From Provencibacterium sp. (GTDB lineage Bacteria > Bacillota > Clostridia > Oscillospirales > Ruminococcaceae): a stretch of DNA of 64,000 nucleotides. Position 1 is the first letter of the stretch, and each line of letters begins with the position of its first letter. The notes under the pieces are model-generated. The model saw only the letters and a list, made by a program, of their open reading frames with translations, did no database searches and was not told where the DNA came from. This document shows positions 45,060-54,738 of this stretch, one piece after another. Both the position numbers and the translations under genes were made by a program. The DNA lies in contig JAAWDS010000010.1 in the NCBI GenBank assembly GCA_022793895.1, positions 62,001 through 126,000 of the forward strand, written 5' to 3'.

Positions 45060-45088
45060 TTGAATCTACCGGCAAAAAATGTTATGAT
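45060..45088 (+). promoter_or_regulatory. Promoter of the glgBCDA operon
   Basis: TTGAAT (45060-45065), 17-nt spacer, TATGAT (45083-45088), 32 nt before the glgB ATG. Confidence 0.75.
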
Positions 45089-45120
45089 ATGGATAAAGTA
45101 AAAAAGAGGACGGGATTGGG

Positions 45121-47058
45121 ATGTGCGCTAAAAAGAATGCGGAACAGCTTTACCTATTTCACCAGGGCACCTTCTACAACGCGTTCGAATTTATGGGCGC
45201 GCACCGCGCAAAAAAGCGCGGGATAGAGGGATGGATTTTCCGCGTATGGGCCCCGAACGCAAAGGCGGTTTCGGTGACAGGCGATTTCAATGGCTGGGAT
45301 CCTCTCAAAAACCCCATGAAAAAGTTGAGCGGCGAAGGGGTTTATGAAGCCTTTATTCCGGGAGGGGAATCGGGCCAAAATTATAAATACTGCATCACAA
45401 CCGCCGGCGGGGAGCAGCGCTATAAGGCCGATCCCTATGGCTTCTGTTTCGAAAACGCTTTGGAGCGTTCCTCCCGGCTCTGGGATCTGGAGGGCTACCG
45501 CTGGCGCGACAGCAAGTGGATGTCCGCGCGCGGGGATGGAAACCCCACGCAGAAGCCGATGAACATCTATGAGGTGCACCTGGGTTCCTTCACCCGCAAG
45601 GAGGACGGCAGCCCCTATTCCTACCGGGAGCTGGCCGGACAGCTGACGCGCTACGCGGTGGAGATGGGCTATACCCACATCGAGCTCATGCCCATTACCG
45701 AATACCCTTACGACGGAAGCTGGGGCTACCAGGTCACCGGGTATTACGCGCCCACCTCCCGCTATGGATCCCCGCAGGACTTCATGTATTTTGTGGATGA
45801 GTGCCACCGCAAGGGCTTGGGCGTGATCATGGATTGGGTCCCCGCTCATTTCCCCAAGGATGCCTGCGGCCTTTACCGCTTTGACGGAGATTGCTGCTAT
45901 GAATACGCGGACGAGCTCAAGCAGGAGCACAAGGCCTGGGGAACGATGGTATTTGATTATGGCCGCACCGAGGTCATGAGCTTTCTCATCTCCAACGTGC
46001 AGTTCTGGGTGAAGCATTACCATATCGACGGGATCCGGGTGGACGCCGTGGCCTCGATGCTCTATCTGGACTATGACCGCGGGGCGGGTCAATGGCGTCC
46101 CAACAAAAACGGCGGACATGAGAATCTGGAGGCGGTCGCTTTCTTACGAAAGCTCAACGAGACGGTGCTCTCCGATAATCCGGGCGTGCTGATGATCGCC
46201 GAGGAATCGACGGCCTGGCCGCTTGTCACCCGTCCGCCGCAGGCGGGAGGGCTCGGCTTCAACTTCAAGTGGAACATGGGGTGGATGAACGACATCCTGC
46301 AATATTTTTCGCTGGACCCGCTGGCGCGCAGCTACCACCACGACAAGCTGACCTTCCCGATGTTTTATGCGTTCAGCGAGAACTTTATCCTGCCCATCTC
46401 CCACGATGAGGTGGTGCACGGCAAGTGCTCGATGATGGGCAAGATGCCCGGCGAATACCTGCAAAAGTTTGCCGCCCTGCGCGCCTTCTTCGGCTATATG
46501 ATCTCCTTCCCAGGCAAAAAGCTGACCTTTATGGGGCAGGAGTTCGGCCAGTTCACCGAGTGGAACTATGAGAAGGGGTTGGATTGGCTGCTCTTGAATT
46601 ATGAAAACCACCGCGGCCTGCGGGATTATGTGCGCGAAGCGAACCGCTTCTACCTCAAGAACAAGGCGTTTTGGCAGGTGGAGGATTCCTGGGAGGGCTT
46701 CCGGTGGACGGTGGCGGATGATTCGAGCAATTCGGTTATCAGCTACCGGCGCATCGATGAAAAGGAGAACGAGGTTCTCGTGGTTTGCAATTTCACACCG
46801 GTCCTGCGCGAGCATTACCGCATCGGCGTGCCGAAGGCCAGGGCCTATCAGGAGCTGCTTAATTCCGATGAGACCCGCTTTGGCGGGAGCGGGGCGGGCA
46901 ACGCGGGCGTCATCCTGGTAGAGAGCGAGCCGATGCACGGCTCGGACTACTCGATTGAGCTCACGCTGCCGCCGCTGTCCACCCTCTATCTGCGCGGCCT
47001 AAAGCGGCTGCCAAAGGAAAAACCTGTATCAAATACCTCGAAGGGGGATTGCATATGA
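45121..47058 (+). CDS. glgB: 1,4-alpha-glucan branching enzyme
   Basis: 645 aa. N-terminal CBM48 (about 35-125; [21 protein letters not shown]) and a GH13 barrel with the catalytic nucleophile Asp308 in GIRVDAV, acid/base Glu361 in [10 protein letters not shown], and [10 protein letters not shown] for the third acidic residue. C-terminal beta domain from about 540. It transfers alpha-1,4 chains to alpha-1,6 positions during glycogen synthesis. First gene of the operon; its stop overlaps the glgC start (ATGA). RBS is weak (GAGGACGGGATTGGG). Confidence 0.96.
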   Translation: MCAKKNAEQLYLFHQGTFYNAFEFMGAHRAKKRGIEGWIFRVWAPNAKAVSVTGDFNGWDPLKNPMKKLSGEGVYEAFIPGGESGQNYKYCITTAGGEQRYKADPYGFCFENALERSSRLWDLEGYRWRDSKWMSARGDGNPTQKPMNIYEVHLGSFTRKEDGSPYSYRELAGQLTRYAVEMGYTHIELMPITEYPYDGSWGYQVTGYYAPTSRYGSPQDFMYFVDECHRKGLGVIMDWVPAHFPKDACGLYRFDGDCCYEYADELKQEHKAWGTMVFDYGRTEVMSFLISNVQFWVKHYHIDGIRVDAVASMLYLDYDRGAGQWRPNKNGGHENLEAVAFLRKLNETVLSDNPGVLMIAEESTAWPLVTRPPQAGGLGFNFKWNMGWMNDILQYFSLDPLARSYHHDKLTFPMFYAFSENFILPISHDEVVHGKCSMMGKMPGEYLQKFAALRAFFGYMISFPGKKLTFMGQEFGQFTEWNYEKGLDWLLLNYENHRGLRDYVREANRFYLKNKAFWQVEDSWEGFRWTVADDSSNSVISYRRIDEKENEVLVVCNFTPVLREHYRIGVPKARAYQELLNSDETRFGGSGAGNAGVILVESEPMHGSDYSIELTLPPLSTLYLRGLKRLPKEKPVSNTSKGDCI

Positions 47059-48272
47059 ATATCAAAAAGGAATGGATCGCCATGCTGCTTGCAGGCGGCC
47101 AGGGGAGCCGGCTCTATTCGCTGACCCGCCGTCTGGCCAAGCCGGCGGTGCCATTCGGGGGAAAGTACCGCATTATCGATTTCCCGCTCTCCAACTGCGT
47201 AAATTCGGGCATCGATACGGTGGGCGTGCTGACCCAATACCAACCGCTGATCCTGAATGAGTATATCGGCAACGGCCAGCCCTGGGATCTCGACCGGATT
47301 AACGGCGGCGTTTTCGTGTTGCCGCCTTACCAGAAGAGCTCGGGGTCGGACTGGTATACCGGTACGGCGAACGCCATCTACCAGAATATCGCGTTCATCG
47401 AGCGCTATGATCCGGAATATGTGGTTATCCTCTCAGGCGACCACATCTATAAGATGGATTATTCCAAGATGCTCGCTTACCACAAGGAGAAGGATGCGGA
47501 CGCCACCATCGCCGTCATCAAGGTCCCGATGGAGGAGGCCAGCCGCTTCGGCATCATGAACGCCTACCCAGACGGAAAGATCTATGAGTTCCAGGAAAAG
47601 CCGCCGGAACCGAAGAGCGACCTGGCTTCTATGGGTATTTACATATTTACCTGGAAGAAGCTGAAAAAATATCTGGAAGATGACGAGCTGGATCCCATCT
47701 CCCAGAAGGACTTTGGAAAGAACATCATCCCCGCCATGCTCGATGCAGGGGAGAAGATGTTTGCCTATCCCTTCGAGGGCTATTGGAAGGATGTCGGAAC
47801 GATCGACAGCCTCTGGGAAGCGAACATGGATTTGCTGGACCCGAAGGTGCCGCTGGAGCTCTACGATCCCCAGTGGAAGATCTATGCGCGCAACCCGGTG
47901 ATGCCGCCGCACTATGTTTCCCCCTCCTCCAGCGTGCAGAACTCGATGATCACCGAGGGCTGCTTTGTGGAAGGGCTCATCGATTTCTCTATCCTCTTTG
48001 CCGGCGTCACCGTTGAGGAGGGCGCTGTGGTGCGCGACAGCATCGTAATGCCCGGAACGGTGATCAAGAAGGGGGCCAAGGTGGAATACTCCATCATTGC
48101 GGAGAACTGTGTGATCGGCGAAAACGCCCGCATCGGCGCGCGCCCTGAGGATATTGCCGATAAGGACACCTGGGGCGTGACGGTACTCGGCGAATCGGTC
48201 GAGGTGGCGGCGGGGCAGGTTGTGCCGCCCAAGGCGATGCTGGAGTCCGGCCCGAAGGAGGGGAAGGCTTGA
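47055..48272 (+). CDS. glgC: Glucose-1-phosphate adenylyltransferase, catalytic subunit
   Basis: 405 aa from ATG 47055, overlapping glgB by 4 nt. Nucleotide-binding signature [36 protein letters not shown] at residues 10-45, substrate loop [12 protein letters not shown], GlcP site [12 protein letters not shown] and the [10 protein letters not shown] segment. A short C-terminal beta-helix (from about 290) follows. It makes ADP-glucose, the committed precursor of glycogen. Paired with GlgD next door, with which it forms a heteromeric enzyme in other Firmicutes. Confidence 0.96.
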   Translation: MNIKKEWIAMLLAGGQGSRLYSLTRRLAKPAVPFGGKYRIIDFPLSNCVNSGIDTVGVLTQYQPLILNEYIGNGQPWDLDRINGGVFVLPPYQKSSGSDWYTGTANAIYQNIAFIERYDPEYVVILSGDHIYKMDYSKMLAYHKEKDADATIAVIKVPMEEASRFGIMNAYPDGKIYEFQEKPPEPKSDLASMGIYIFTWKKLKKYLEDDELDPISQKDFGKNIIPAMLDAGEKMFAYPFEGYWKDVGTIDSLWEANMDLLDPKVPLELYDPQWKIYARNPVMPPHYVSPSSSVQNSMITEGCFVEGLIDFSILFAGVTVEEGAVVRDSIVMPGTVIKKGAKVEYSIIAENCVIGENARIGARPEDIADKDTWGVTVLGESVEVAAGQVVPPKAMLESGPKEGKA

Positions 48273-48332
48273 GGACCTTTCAGCCTGGAGGTTGAAAACG
48301 GTTTTCGAGCTTTTAGAAAGGAAGGATTTCAT

Positions 48333-49457
48333 TTGATTAGTGAAAAGACGCTGGGAATTATCTTTTCCAATATGCACGACCACATGCTCTCCGAAATCAC
48401 CGAGCCGCGCACGATGGGCAGCGTGCCGCTGGGGGGCCGTTACCGGCTCATCGACTTCGTGCTCTCCAACATGGTCAATTCCGGAATATCGGATGTCGGC
48501 GTGATTACCAAGAGCAACTATCAATCGCTGATTGACCACCTGGGCACCGGGCGCGAGTGGGACTTGACCCGCAAGCGCGGCGGGCTTTCGATCCTCCCTC
48601 CCTTCGGCCATGCCTCCGCGGGCATCTACCGTGGGCGGCTGGAGGCGCTCAGCGGGGTCATCTCCTTTATCCATCATTCCGATGCGAAGTACGTATTGAT
48701 GGCGGACTGCGATATCGTGGCCAATATCGATTTTACCGAGATTTATAAAACACATATCGAGAAAAAGGCGGATATTACCATCGCCTATAAGCGCGATACC
48801 ATCGGCGATGATCAGACGGCGGACAGCACCGTTCTCCGGTTTGACGAGCATGGCATGGTCAACGAGGTGCTCATTCATCCCAACAACATTCAGGGGGAGG
48901 ATAATGTTTACCTCAATTTCTGCCTCATCTCGAAGGAATTGTTGGAAAAGGAGATCCATGAAGGGACCAGCCGCAATATCTATAGCTTTATGAAGGGCGT
49001 ATTGCAGGCCAAATGCAACCGCCTGCATATCGCCGGCTGGGAATTTAAGGGCTACAGCAAAAAGGTCAACAGCATCCGCAAATACTACCGTGCCAATATG
49101 GCGATGCTGGATCCGGAGGTGCGCGCCGAGCTCTTCCCGCGCGAACGCCCCATTTATACCAAGGTGCGCGATGAAGTGCCGGCCAAATATGGCCTCAATG
49201 CCCAGGCGGCCGGCAGCATGGTGGCCGACGGCGCCATCATTGAGGGGACGCTGGAAAACTCCATTGTTTTCCGCGGCGCGCATATCGGGAAAAATGCGGT
49301 GGTGAAAAACTGCATCATCATGCAGGATACTGTGGTTTCCGAGAACGTGACGCTCGATCATGTCATTACCGATAAAAACGTTGTCATCCGTGAGGGCCGC
49401 ACGCTGGTGGGCTATGAAACCTATCCGCTGGTCATCTCGAAAAACAGCATTGTATAG
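48333..49457 (+). CDS. glgD: GlgC-like regulatory subunit
   Basis: 374 aa with a TTG start behind AAGGAAGG. Same fold as GlgC but the catalytic signature GGxGxRL is missing; the N terminus reads GIIFSNMHDHMLSEIT, and the SGDH motif has become MADCDIV. This is the GlgD type known in Firmicutes, inactive alone but raising the activity of GlgC in the heterotetramer. RYRLIDFVLSN and the C-terminal beta-helix repeats (ENSIVFRGAHIGKNAVVKNC) are kept. Lies 60 nt after glgC. Confidence 0.95.
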   Translation: MISEKTLGIIFSNMHDHMLSEITEPRTMGSVPLGGRYRLIDFVLSNMVNSGISDVGVITKSNYQSLIDHLGTGREWDLTRKRGGLSILPPFGHASAGIYRGRLEALSGVISFIHHSDAKYVLMADCDIVANIDFTEIYKTHIEKKADITIAYKRDTIGDDQTADSTVLRFDEHGMVNEVLIHPNNIQGEDNVYLNFCLISKELLEKEIHEGTSRNIYSFMKGVLQAKCNRLHIAGWEFKGYSKKVNSIRKYYRANMAMLDPEVRAELFPRERPIYTKVRDEVPAKYGLNAQAAGSMVADGAIIEGTLENSIVFRGAHIGKNAVVKNCIIMQDTVVSENVTLDHVITDKNVVIREGRTLVGYETYPLVISKNSIV

Positions 49458-49473
49458 CTGAGTTAGGGAGATT

Positions 49474-51135
49474 ATGAAAAAAGAAAATCAGTTGGAAAAG
49501 CAGACCCCCGCTCCGGCCGCGCCGGAAAAGGGGAAGAAGTCCGGCAAGGCGAAGGCGGAGACGGTAAAAAAAGCGGCGGCTAAAGCGCCGGCCGTCAAAG
49601 CGGCCGCGGCAGAACCGGCTGCGGCGCAGCCGGCCGCCTTGCAGAAGCCGGAAACGCAGGCTATGCGCGAAACCGCCGCCGGAGCCGGGGAACGGAAAGC
49701 CGGGAAGGGAGGAAAAGGGTTGAAAATCCTGTTTGCCGCCAGCGAAGGGCTTCCCTTTATCGCTTCAGGCGGTTTAGGCGACGTAGCGGGCTCGCTGCCC
49801 AAGGCGCTCTGCGGGGAAAAGCAGGACTGCCGCGTTGTGCTGCCGCTGTATGGCGACATCAAACCGGAGATGCGCGCGAAGATGCGCTTTATCTGCGATT
49901 TCACGGTAGAGCTGGCCTGGCGGCGTCAATACTGCGGGGTTTTTGAAGCGGCCGCAGACGGCGTTACCTATTATTTCATTGATAATGAGTATTATTTCCG
50001 GCGGGGCGGTCTCTATGGCTTCTTTGACGATGGGGAGCGCTTTGCCTTCTTCTCCAAGGCGATTGTGGATATGCTGCGGTATATCGATTTTAAACCAGAC
50101 ATCCTGCATTGCAACGATTGGCAGACGGCGCTGGTCCCGGTATATCTCAACTGCTATTACCGCGGCTATGAGCTTTACCGCGATATCCGGACGGTATTCA
50201 CCATCCATAACATCCAATATCAAGGCCAGTACAGCCCGGATATCATCGGCGATGTGCTGGGGCTCCCGCAGGGATATGTGGAATATGAGGACTGCTGCAA
50301 TCTCATGAAAGGGGCTATCGTGCAGTCCGACATCGTTTCCACCGTAAGCCCGACCTATGCGCACGAGATTTTAGACGAGTGGTATGCGCACGGGATGGAC
50401 CGGCTGCTGCGGGAAAACAATTGGAAGCTGCGCGGCATCCTGAACGGAATCGACACGGTAGGCTATGATCCGGCGGTTGACAAGAGCCTTTATAAAAACT
50501 ATTCCGCGGCCAACCCGCAGGACAAGGCGATTAACAAGCAAAACCTTCAGCGGGATATGGGCCTGTGTCAATCCGGGGATATCATGGTGATCGGAGTCGT
50601 CTCGCGATTGGTGTCGCACAAGGGGCTGGATCTCATCAAATATATCTTCCCGAAGATCATCGAGGAAGGAATGGCGGTGGTGATCCTCGGCTCCGGCGAT
50701 TATATCTATGAGAACTTTTTCCAGGAAATGGCCTCCATCTATCCGGATAAGGTGGCTGTCCGGCTGGGCTTCATCCCGGACCTGGCGCGCAAAATCTATG
50801 CGGGAGCGGACGTTCTGCTCATGCCCTCGAAGAGCGAGCCCTGCGGTCTGGCCCAGATGGTAGCCTGCCGGTATGGGACGATTCCGGTGGTCCGCAAAAC
50901 GGGCGGTTTGGCGGATTCCATCATCGATCTGGGCGATCCGGGCGGCTGCGGCTACACCTTCCAATCCTACAATGCGCACGACATGTTTGGCGCTATCAAG
51001 CGCGCCCAAGGGCTCTATTACAACAAGCCCGCCTGGGAGAGCGCCGTCAAGCACGCGATGGAGATGGACTTCAGTTGGAGCAAATCAGCGGCCGCATACA
51101 TCCAGATGTATGAAGAATTGGCCGCACGCAGGTAA
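49474..51135 (+). CDS. glgA: Glycogen synthase with basic Ala/Lys/Pro-rich N-terminal tail
   Basis: 553 aa. Residues 1 to about 83 form a low-complexity tail (KKSGKAKAETVKKAAAKAP and further Ala/Pro/Lys repeats) absent from typical GlgA, likely disordered. The GT5 domain begins at LKILFAASEGLPFIASGGLGDVAGSL; the usual KTGGL ADP-glucose lysine is Ser here, while the second loop keeps PSKSEPCGLAQMVACRYGTIPVVRKTGGL. It extends alpha-1,4-glucan chains from ADP-glucose. Sixteen nt after glgD. The tail is in frame and follows a GGGAG RBS; an internal start near LKILF has no ATG, so the tail is probably translated. Confidence 0.93.
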   Translation: MKKENQLEKQTPAPAAPEKGKKSGKAKAETVKKAAAKAPAVKAAAAEPAAAQPAALQKPETQAMRETAAGAGERKAGKGGKGLKILFAASEGLPFIASGGLGDVAGSLPKALCGEKQDCRVVLPLYGDIKPEMRAKMRFICDFTVELAWRRQYCGVFEAAADGVTYYFIDNEYYFRRGGLYGFFDDGERFAFFSKAIVDMLRYIDFKPDILHCNDWQTALVPVYLNCYYRGYELYRDIRTVFTIHNIQYQGQYSPDIIGDVLGLPQGYVEYEDCCNLMKGAIVQSDIVSTVSPTYAHEILDEWYAHGMDRLLRENNWKLRGILNGIDTVGYDPAVDKSLYKNYSAANPQDKAINKQNLQRDMGLCQSGDIMVIGVVSRLVSHKGLDLIKYIFPKIIEEGMAVVILGSGDYIYENFFQEMASIYPDKVAVRLGFIPDLARKIYAGADVLLMPSKSEPCGLAQMVACRYGTIPVVRKTGGLADSIIDLGDPGGCGYTFQSYNAHDMFGAIKRAQGLYYNKPAWESAVKHAMEMDFSWSKSAAAYIQMYEELAARR

Positions 51136-51232
51136 AAAAGCAAGGTCTGCAAGCCGGAGGAGCGGCCCCTTTTTTACGGCCGGTTCTATTCTATGGGCGC
51201 GCTCTTTTTTACAGAGCGGGAAAGAAATCTAA

Positions 51233-51271
51233 AACGCCCCCTTTTCGCTTTCCCTGCGAAAAGGGGGCGTT
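51233..51271. terminator. Bidirectional terminator between glgA and the CofE-like gene
   Basis: AACGCCCCCTTTTCGC (51233-51248) / GCGAAAAGGGGGCGTT (51256-51271), perfect 16-bp stem. The minus strand has the better T-run (TTTTAGATTTC). Confidence 0.88.
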
Positions 51272-51286
51272 GCCGTTTCTGATTTC

Positions 51287-52477
51287 TTAGTCGGTGTAGT
51301 TATCAAAATACCCTTGGATCAGGATGATGGGCGTCCCCTTGTCGCCGCTGCCTGAGGTCAGGTCACAGAGCGAACCGATCAGGTCGGTCAAGCGGCGGGG
51401 GGTAGTGCCTTCCGAGGCCATATCCCCGACGAGATCCTTCTTTTTGTGGGCGATGCGATCGGCAATCGCCTCTTTCAGCGCCTCGCCGTTCAGCCCGGCA
51501 AAATCATTATCCGCCAGATATTTGATTTTGAGCTCGTTCGGCGTTCCTACTAAGCCCGCCGTATGGCCGGGGGAGACCACCGGATCGGCCAGCTCCCAGA
51601 TCTTTCCGACCGGGTCCTTGAAAGCGCCGTCGCCATAAACGAGCACCTCAATGTGCTTGCCGGTCTCGGCCAGGAAACGCTGCTGCACCTCGTTTACAAA
51701 CGCGTCGCATCCGCGCGGGAAGAGCTTCACGCTCTGTTCGGTGGATTTGTTGGATCCGAGCAGGCCATAATCCGCGTTGAAGCCGCTGCCGTCGACCGGG
51801 GCGGTCATCAGCTCGTCGAGCCCAATGGCGGTCTTTGCCCCGGCGGCCTTCAGCAGCCGCTTGGTGCGCGCGCGGGTGTGGATGTCGCAGCAGAGCACCC
51901 GATCGGCATAGGGGAGGATCGCTTCGGGGCGGTTGGCAAAGATAACCTCCAGCTCCGCCCCTTCCTCGCGGATGAGCTGGCTGTAGTATTCCACATAGTC
52001 CACGCCGGTGAAGCGGTGCTTCTCATAGCCGAACACCGCGCGGTAACGCTCCAGGCTCAGCACGTCGGTATAGGGATCGATGCCGCTGCTGTCGAGCGCA
52101 TCCTCCTCAATGAGATGGTTGCCCACCTCGTCGGCCGGGTAACTGAGCATTAAAACGATCTTCTTAGCGCCCGCCGCGATGCCCCGCAGGCAGATAGCAA
52201 ACCGGTTACGGCTCAGAATGGGGAACAACACGCCTACCGTGCCGCCGCCCAGCTTTTCACGCACATCCGCCGCAATCTGCTGGACGCTGGCGTAATTCCC
52301 TTGGGCGCGGGCTACCACCGCCTCCGTTACCCCTACTACATCACGGTCGCGCAGGGCGAACCCTTCGCTTTTGGCTGCCTCCAGCACCGAGCGGACCGTA
52401 ATGGCGGCCATATCGTCCCCTTCGCGGATGATGGGGGCGCGGATACCGCGGGAAACCGTTCCTACCATTCTCGCCAT
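51287..52477 (-). CDS. CofE-like protein (coenzyme F420-0:L-glutamate ligase family)
   Basis: 396 aa. Begins MARMVGTVSRGIRAPIIREGDDM, the pattern of the F420_ligase family, where TRGIRxPIIxxGDD precedes the GTP/metal site; later SGFNADYGLLGSNKSTEQSVKLFP and GDGAFKDPVGKIWELADPVVSPG match the long bacterial subgroup. In archaea and actinobacteria CofE adds glutamate to F420-0. No other F420 biosynthesis gene is seen here and Clostridia are not known to make F420, so it probably ligates an amino acid to another acceptor. RBS GAGGG before the ATG. Monocistronic with a plausible promoter. Confidence 0.8.
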   Translation of the reverse strand: MARMVGTVSRGIRAPIIREGDDMAAITVRSVLEAAKSEGFALRDRDVVGVTEAVVARAQGNYASVQQIAADVREKLGGGTVGVLFPILSRNRFAICLRGIAAGAKKIVLMLSYPADEVGNHLIEEDALDSSGIDPYTDVLSLERYRAVFGYEKHRFTGVDYVEYYSQLIREEGAELEVIFANRPEAILPYADRVLCCDIHTRARTKRLLKAAGAKTAIGLDELMTAPVDGSGFNADYGLLGSNKSTEQSVKLFPRGCDAFVNEVQQRFLAETGKHIEVLVYGDGAFKDPVGKIWELADPVVSPGHTAGLVGTPNELKIKYLADNDFAGLNGEALKEAIADRIAHKKKDLVGDMASEGTTPRRLTDLIGSLCDLTSGSGDKGTPIILIQGYFDNYTD

Positions 52478-52563
52478 GTTCTAATCCCTCTTTCTTGTTT
52501 GTCAAACCGGAACGGAGCCGTTCTCGGTTTACAGGTTCATAGGGAGGGTATCCCCACCGGATT

Positions 52564-52592
52564 ATTATATACGAAACCGGGAGATAAGTAAA
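52564..52592 (-). promoter_or_regulatory. Promoter of the CofE-like gene
   Basis: Minus strand TTTACT (52587-52592), 17-nt spacer, perfect TATAAT (52564-52569). Confidence 0.65.
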
Positions 52593-52736
52593 GCCTCGAT
52601 TTTGCGGGAGCTTCCGGATGGATGCGGCAGGGGCCCGGATGCTTTGCACTTTCCGGCCGTCTTGATTGCTGCCGCCGGGGGATGGGACCATCCCAGCGCT
52701 TTTTGCAGCGTCCTTTTAAAAAATCGCGGATATCTC

Positions 52737-52765
52737 TTGATTTCTGTTCGTGTCCGTGCTATAAT
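52737..52765 (+). promoter_or_regulatory. Promoter of tRNA-Pro
   Basis: TTGATT (52737-52742), 17-nt spacer, perfect TATAAT (52760-52765), 42 nt before the tRNA. Confidence 0.85.
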
Positions 52766-52806
52766 ATAAAAGCTAGCCTGGAGGGAGATGTTTCTCCAGT
52801 TGATGT

Positions 52807-52882
52807 CTGGGTGTGGCGCAGATGGTAGCGCGCTACCTTGGGGTGGTAGAGGCCGTGGGTTCAAATCCCGCCACTCAGACCA
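52807..52882 (+). tRNA. tRNA-Pro, anticodon GGG
   Basis: Acceptor CTGGGTG/CACTCAG with one G-T, discriminator A and encoded CCA. D arm GCGCAGATGGTAGCGC, anticodon stem CTACC/GGTAG with loop TTGGGGT, so anticodon GGG; T-loop GGTTCAAATCC. Reads CCC/CCU. Confidence 0.95.
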
Positions 52883-52924
52883 AAAATCCGAAGCCTGTGT
52901 GTTATGCGGGCTTCGGATTTTTCT
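52882..52924 (+). terminator. Terminator of tRNA-Pro
   Basis: AAAAATCCGAAGCC (52882-52895) / GGCTTCGGATTTTT (52909-52922), starting directly at the CCA end. Confidence 0.92.
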
Positions 52925-52974
52925 TTGGTTGGTATGGATTTTAACGCTAAATGAAAATAAGGCCGCCTATCGGT

Positions 52975-53021
52975 AAGCGGAGCTTCCGCCTGAGAAACCA
53001 GGCCGGAGGCTCCGCTTTTTT
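52975..53021 (+). terminator. Second T-tailed hairpin downstream of tRNA-Pro
   Basis: AAGCGGAGCTTCCGCCTG / CAGGCCGGAGGCTCCGCTT with one mismatch and one bulge, then TTTT. No + strand gene lies between it and the first terminator, so it may back up the tRNA terminator or shield the opposing operon. Confidence 0.7.
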
Positions 53022-53115
53022 GGGGACGGCAATCTCTTATCCATGGACGCGGGGATGGGGCCTTCCGTCTGTTTCAGCAAAGATCCGGTGAAAATCCCCT
53101 GGACTTTCTTGCCCT

Positions 53116-53877
53116 TTAAAGCTCGCAGGTAAACAGGCGGATCTCCTCTGCATCCTCTCCGTAAGCCAAGGACGCCGTCTTTTTTCCGCGGTTCCCGATA
53201 GCTATTGAATTTCCAATACAGCTCCATCCCTTCCAATTCCCATCCGCTATCGGGCCGACGTTGCTGACCGATAGGATATCGATACCATATTTTCGGGACA
53301 GATAGGTAAACGGTTCCGTCCATTCCTCGCCATAGGCATGGTTGAGTCTTTCAGGAGAAACTGCCCAGGAGGAGGGGGCGAGTATCAGCCGGGCCCCCAT
53401 CTTTGCCATGCTTTCCCCAATCATAATGGCGGGCATCAGGTTGTCCGCGCAGATATCGATCCCGATCTTTCCCATGGGGGTATCGTAAACCCTGATTCGA
53501 TCGCCGGTTTCATACATCGGTTCTACGTTTTGTACAAGGTTGATTTTACGGTATTTTCCCAGAAGCTCTCCGGTTTTTGAGATAAAGACGGCGGTATTGA
53601 AAATTTTATCCCCTTCTCTTTCGGTAATCCCCGCTACAAGATAGATATGGAACTGCTTGGCTAACCCCTGCATAAATTGAACGGTGGACCCTCCCGGAAC
53701 GGGCTGCGCAAATTTATTTGCAGAGGCGCTGGCCCATCCGAGATCGCAGCACTCTGGAAATAGCGCTATGTCGGCGTCCTGCACGCGTTTTAAGGTCTGC
53801 TGCATGTGTTCCAGGTTGGTTTCCAAGGCGTTTGGAACAACGCGAATCTGCATCATTGCCACTGTACATGTCGGCAT
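53116..53877 (-). CDS. Nitrilase-superfamily carbon-nitrogen hydrolase
   Basis: 253 aa with the complete Glu-Lys-Cys triad: Glu42 in LFPECCDLGW, Lys111 in KYRKINLVQN and Cys143 in GIDICADNLMP. The fold and length fit amidases of the nitrilase superfamily (omega-amidase, N-carbamoyl amidase and relatives); substrate not deducible. Cytoplasmic. Last gene of the solute-binding protein/permease/permease operon, 27 nt after the MalG-type gene, so the imported compound may carry an amide or carbamoyl group that this enzyme removes. An unusual partner for a CUT1-like transporter. Confidence 0.88.
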   Translation of the reverse strand: MPTCTVAMMQIRVVPNALETNLEHMQQTLKRVQDADIALFPECCDLGWASASANKFAQPVPGGSTVQFMQGLAKQFHIYLVAGITEREGDKIFNTAVFISKTGELLGKYRKINLVQNVEPMYETGDRIRVYDTPMGKIGIDICADNLMPAIMIGESMAKMGARLILAPSSWAVSPERLNHAYGEEWTEPFTYLSRKYGIDILSVSNVGPIADGNWKGWSCIGNSIAIGNRGKKTASLAYGEDAEEIRLFTCEL

Positions 53878-53904
53878 TCGGTCTATCCCCTTTTCTGAAA
53901 TGTT

Positions 53905-54738
53905 TTAAGATTTTACGGCTCCGTCCGTTAGGCCGCCGATGATGTGCCGCTGCAAGAACGCATAAACAATCATAATGGGCAGCATCGATATTAAGAACGA
54001 GGCGAAGGCTAGATTATAATCAAAGCTGTATTGCCCTTTGAAATTGTATTGGAATAACGGCAGCGTCCACTGTTCCGAGGAACGGTTGAGCATGATCAGC
54101 GGTAATTGGAAGTCGTTCCAAATCCATAGGGCGTCCATAATGAAGAGCGTTACCAAAATCGGCTTCATTAAGGGGAAAACCACAGAGAAGAACGTCCGGA
54201 AAGCAGAACAGCCGTCGATATGCGCGGCCTCTTCCATCTCCATTGGAATTGATTTTAAATAATTTACACACAGGAAAACCCCCTGCGCGTTCGCTAAGGT
54301 GATGTATAGAAGAATAATCCCCGTCTGGTTCGTCAGATTCATACGGCTCATGAATTTTACCAACGGAAGCATGATAACTTGGAACGGCACAAAAATCCCC
54401 GCCAAGAAATAGATATGTAAAAATCGAAAATAACGGCTGTCCTTGTTCCGCGAGATCGCGTAGGAGCTTAAGGAAACGAAACATAGAATGACCGCCAGAG
54501 AGACGGCGGTAATCACGACGGAATTCACCAGAAAATAGAGGAAGTTTTCTGCGCGCACAACCGTTTTTAAATTATCTAAATAGAGCTGTCTGGGGAAAGA
54601 AAAAAAGTTTTCTGCGGATTCGGCAGGCGTTTTAAAGGCTACGATGACCGTTAAATACATCGGAAAAAGAATAAGCAATAGCCCTAAAACCAGGAAAGCA
54701 TAAATCAGAATCTTTAAAGACAATCTCTTCTTGTTCAT
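53905..54738 (-). CDS. ABC transporter permease, MalG type
   Basis: 277 aa, six membrane helices, EAA motif EEAAHIDGCSAFRTFFSVVFPLMKP. N-terminal LILFPMYLTVIVAFKTPAE and C-terminal LQRHIIGGLTDGAVKS are typical CUT1 signatures. Start overlaps the upstream permease stop by 4 nt (ATGA), so the two are translationally coupled. Forms the membrane channel with the MalF-type partner. No ATPase in the operon. Confidence 0.93.
   Translation of the reverse strand: MNKKRLSLKILIYAFLVLGLLLILFPMYLTVIVAFKTPAESAENFFSFPRQLYLDNLKTVVRAENFLYFLVNSVVITAVSLAVILCFVSLSSYAISRNKDSRYFRFLHIYFLAGIFVPFQVIMLPLVKFMSRMNLTNQTGIILLYITLANAQGVFLCVNYLKSIPMEMEEAAHIDGCSAFRTFFSVVFPLMKPILVTLFIMDALWIWNDFQLPLIMLNRSSEQWTLPLFQYNFKGQYSFDYNLAFASFLISMLPIMIVYAFLQRHIIGGLTDGAVKS

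Larger units (their letters stand above)
44512..45120 (+). other. Long AT-rich region before the glycogen operon
   Basis: Contains the hydA terminator, an orphan TATAAT (44798-44803), hairpin TCCCGAAT/ATTCGGGA (about 44811-44842), a weak T-tailed hairpin AAGCAA/TTGCTT (44915-44932), a 10-bp inverted repeat and the glgB promoter. No protein gene. A short leader-type RNA between 44810 and 44945 is possible but unproven. Confidence 0.55.
52478..52806. other. Divergent gap between the CofE-like gene and tRNA-Pro
   Basis: Contains the two promoters listed separately and a 120-nt CofE leader with short GC-rich repeats. No gene is seen. Confidence 0.6.

Noticed and set aside
51287-52477. Evidence for F420 metabolism
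   Set aside because: Only a CofE-like protein is present; no CofC, CofD or FO synthase in the window.
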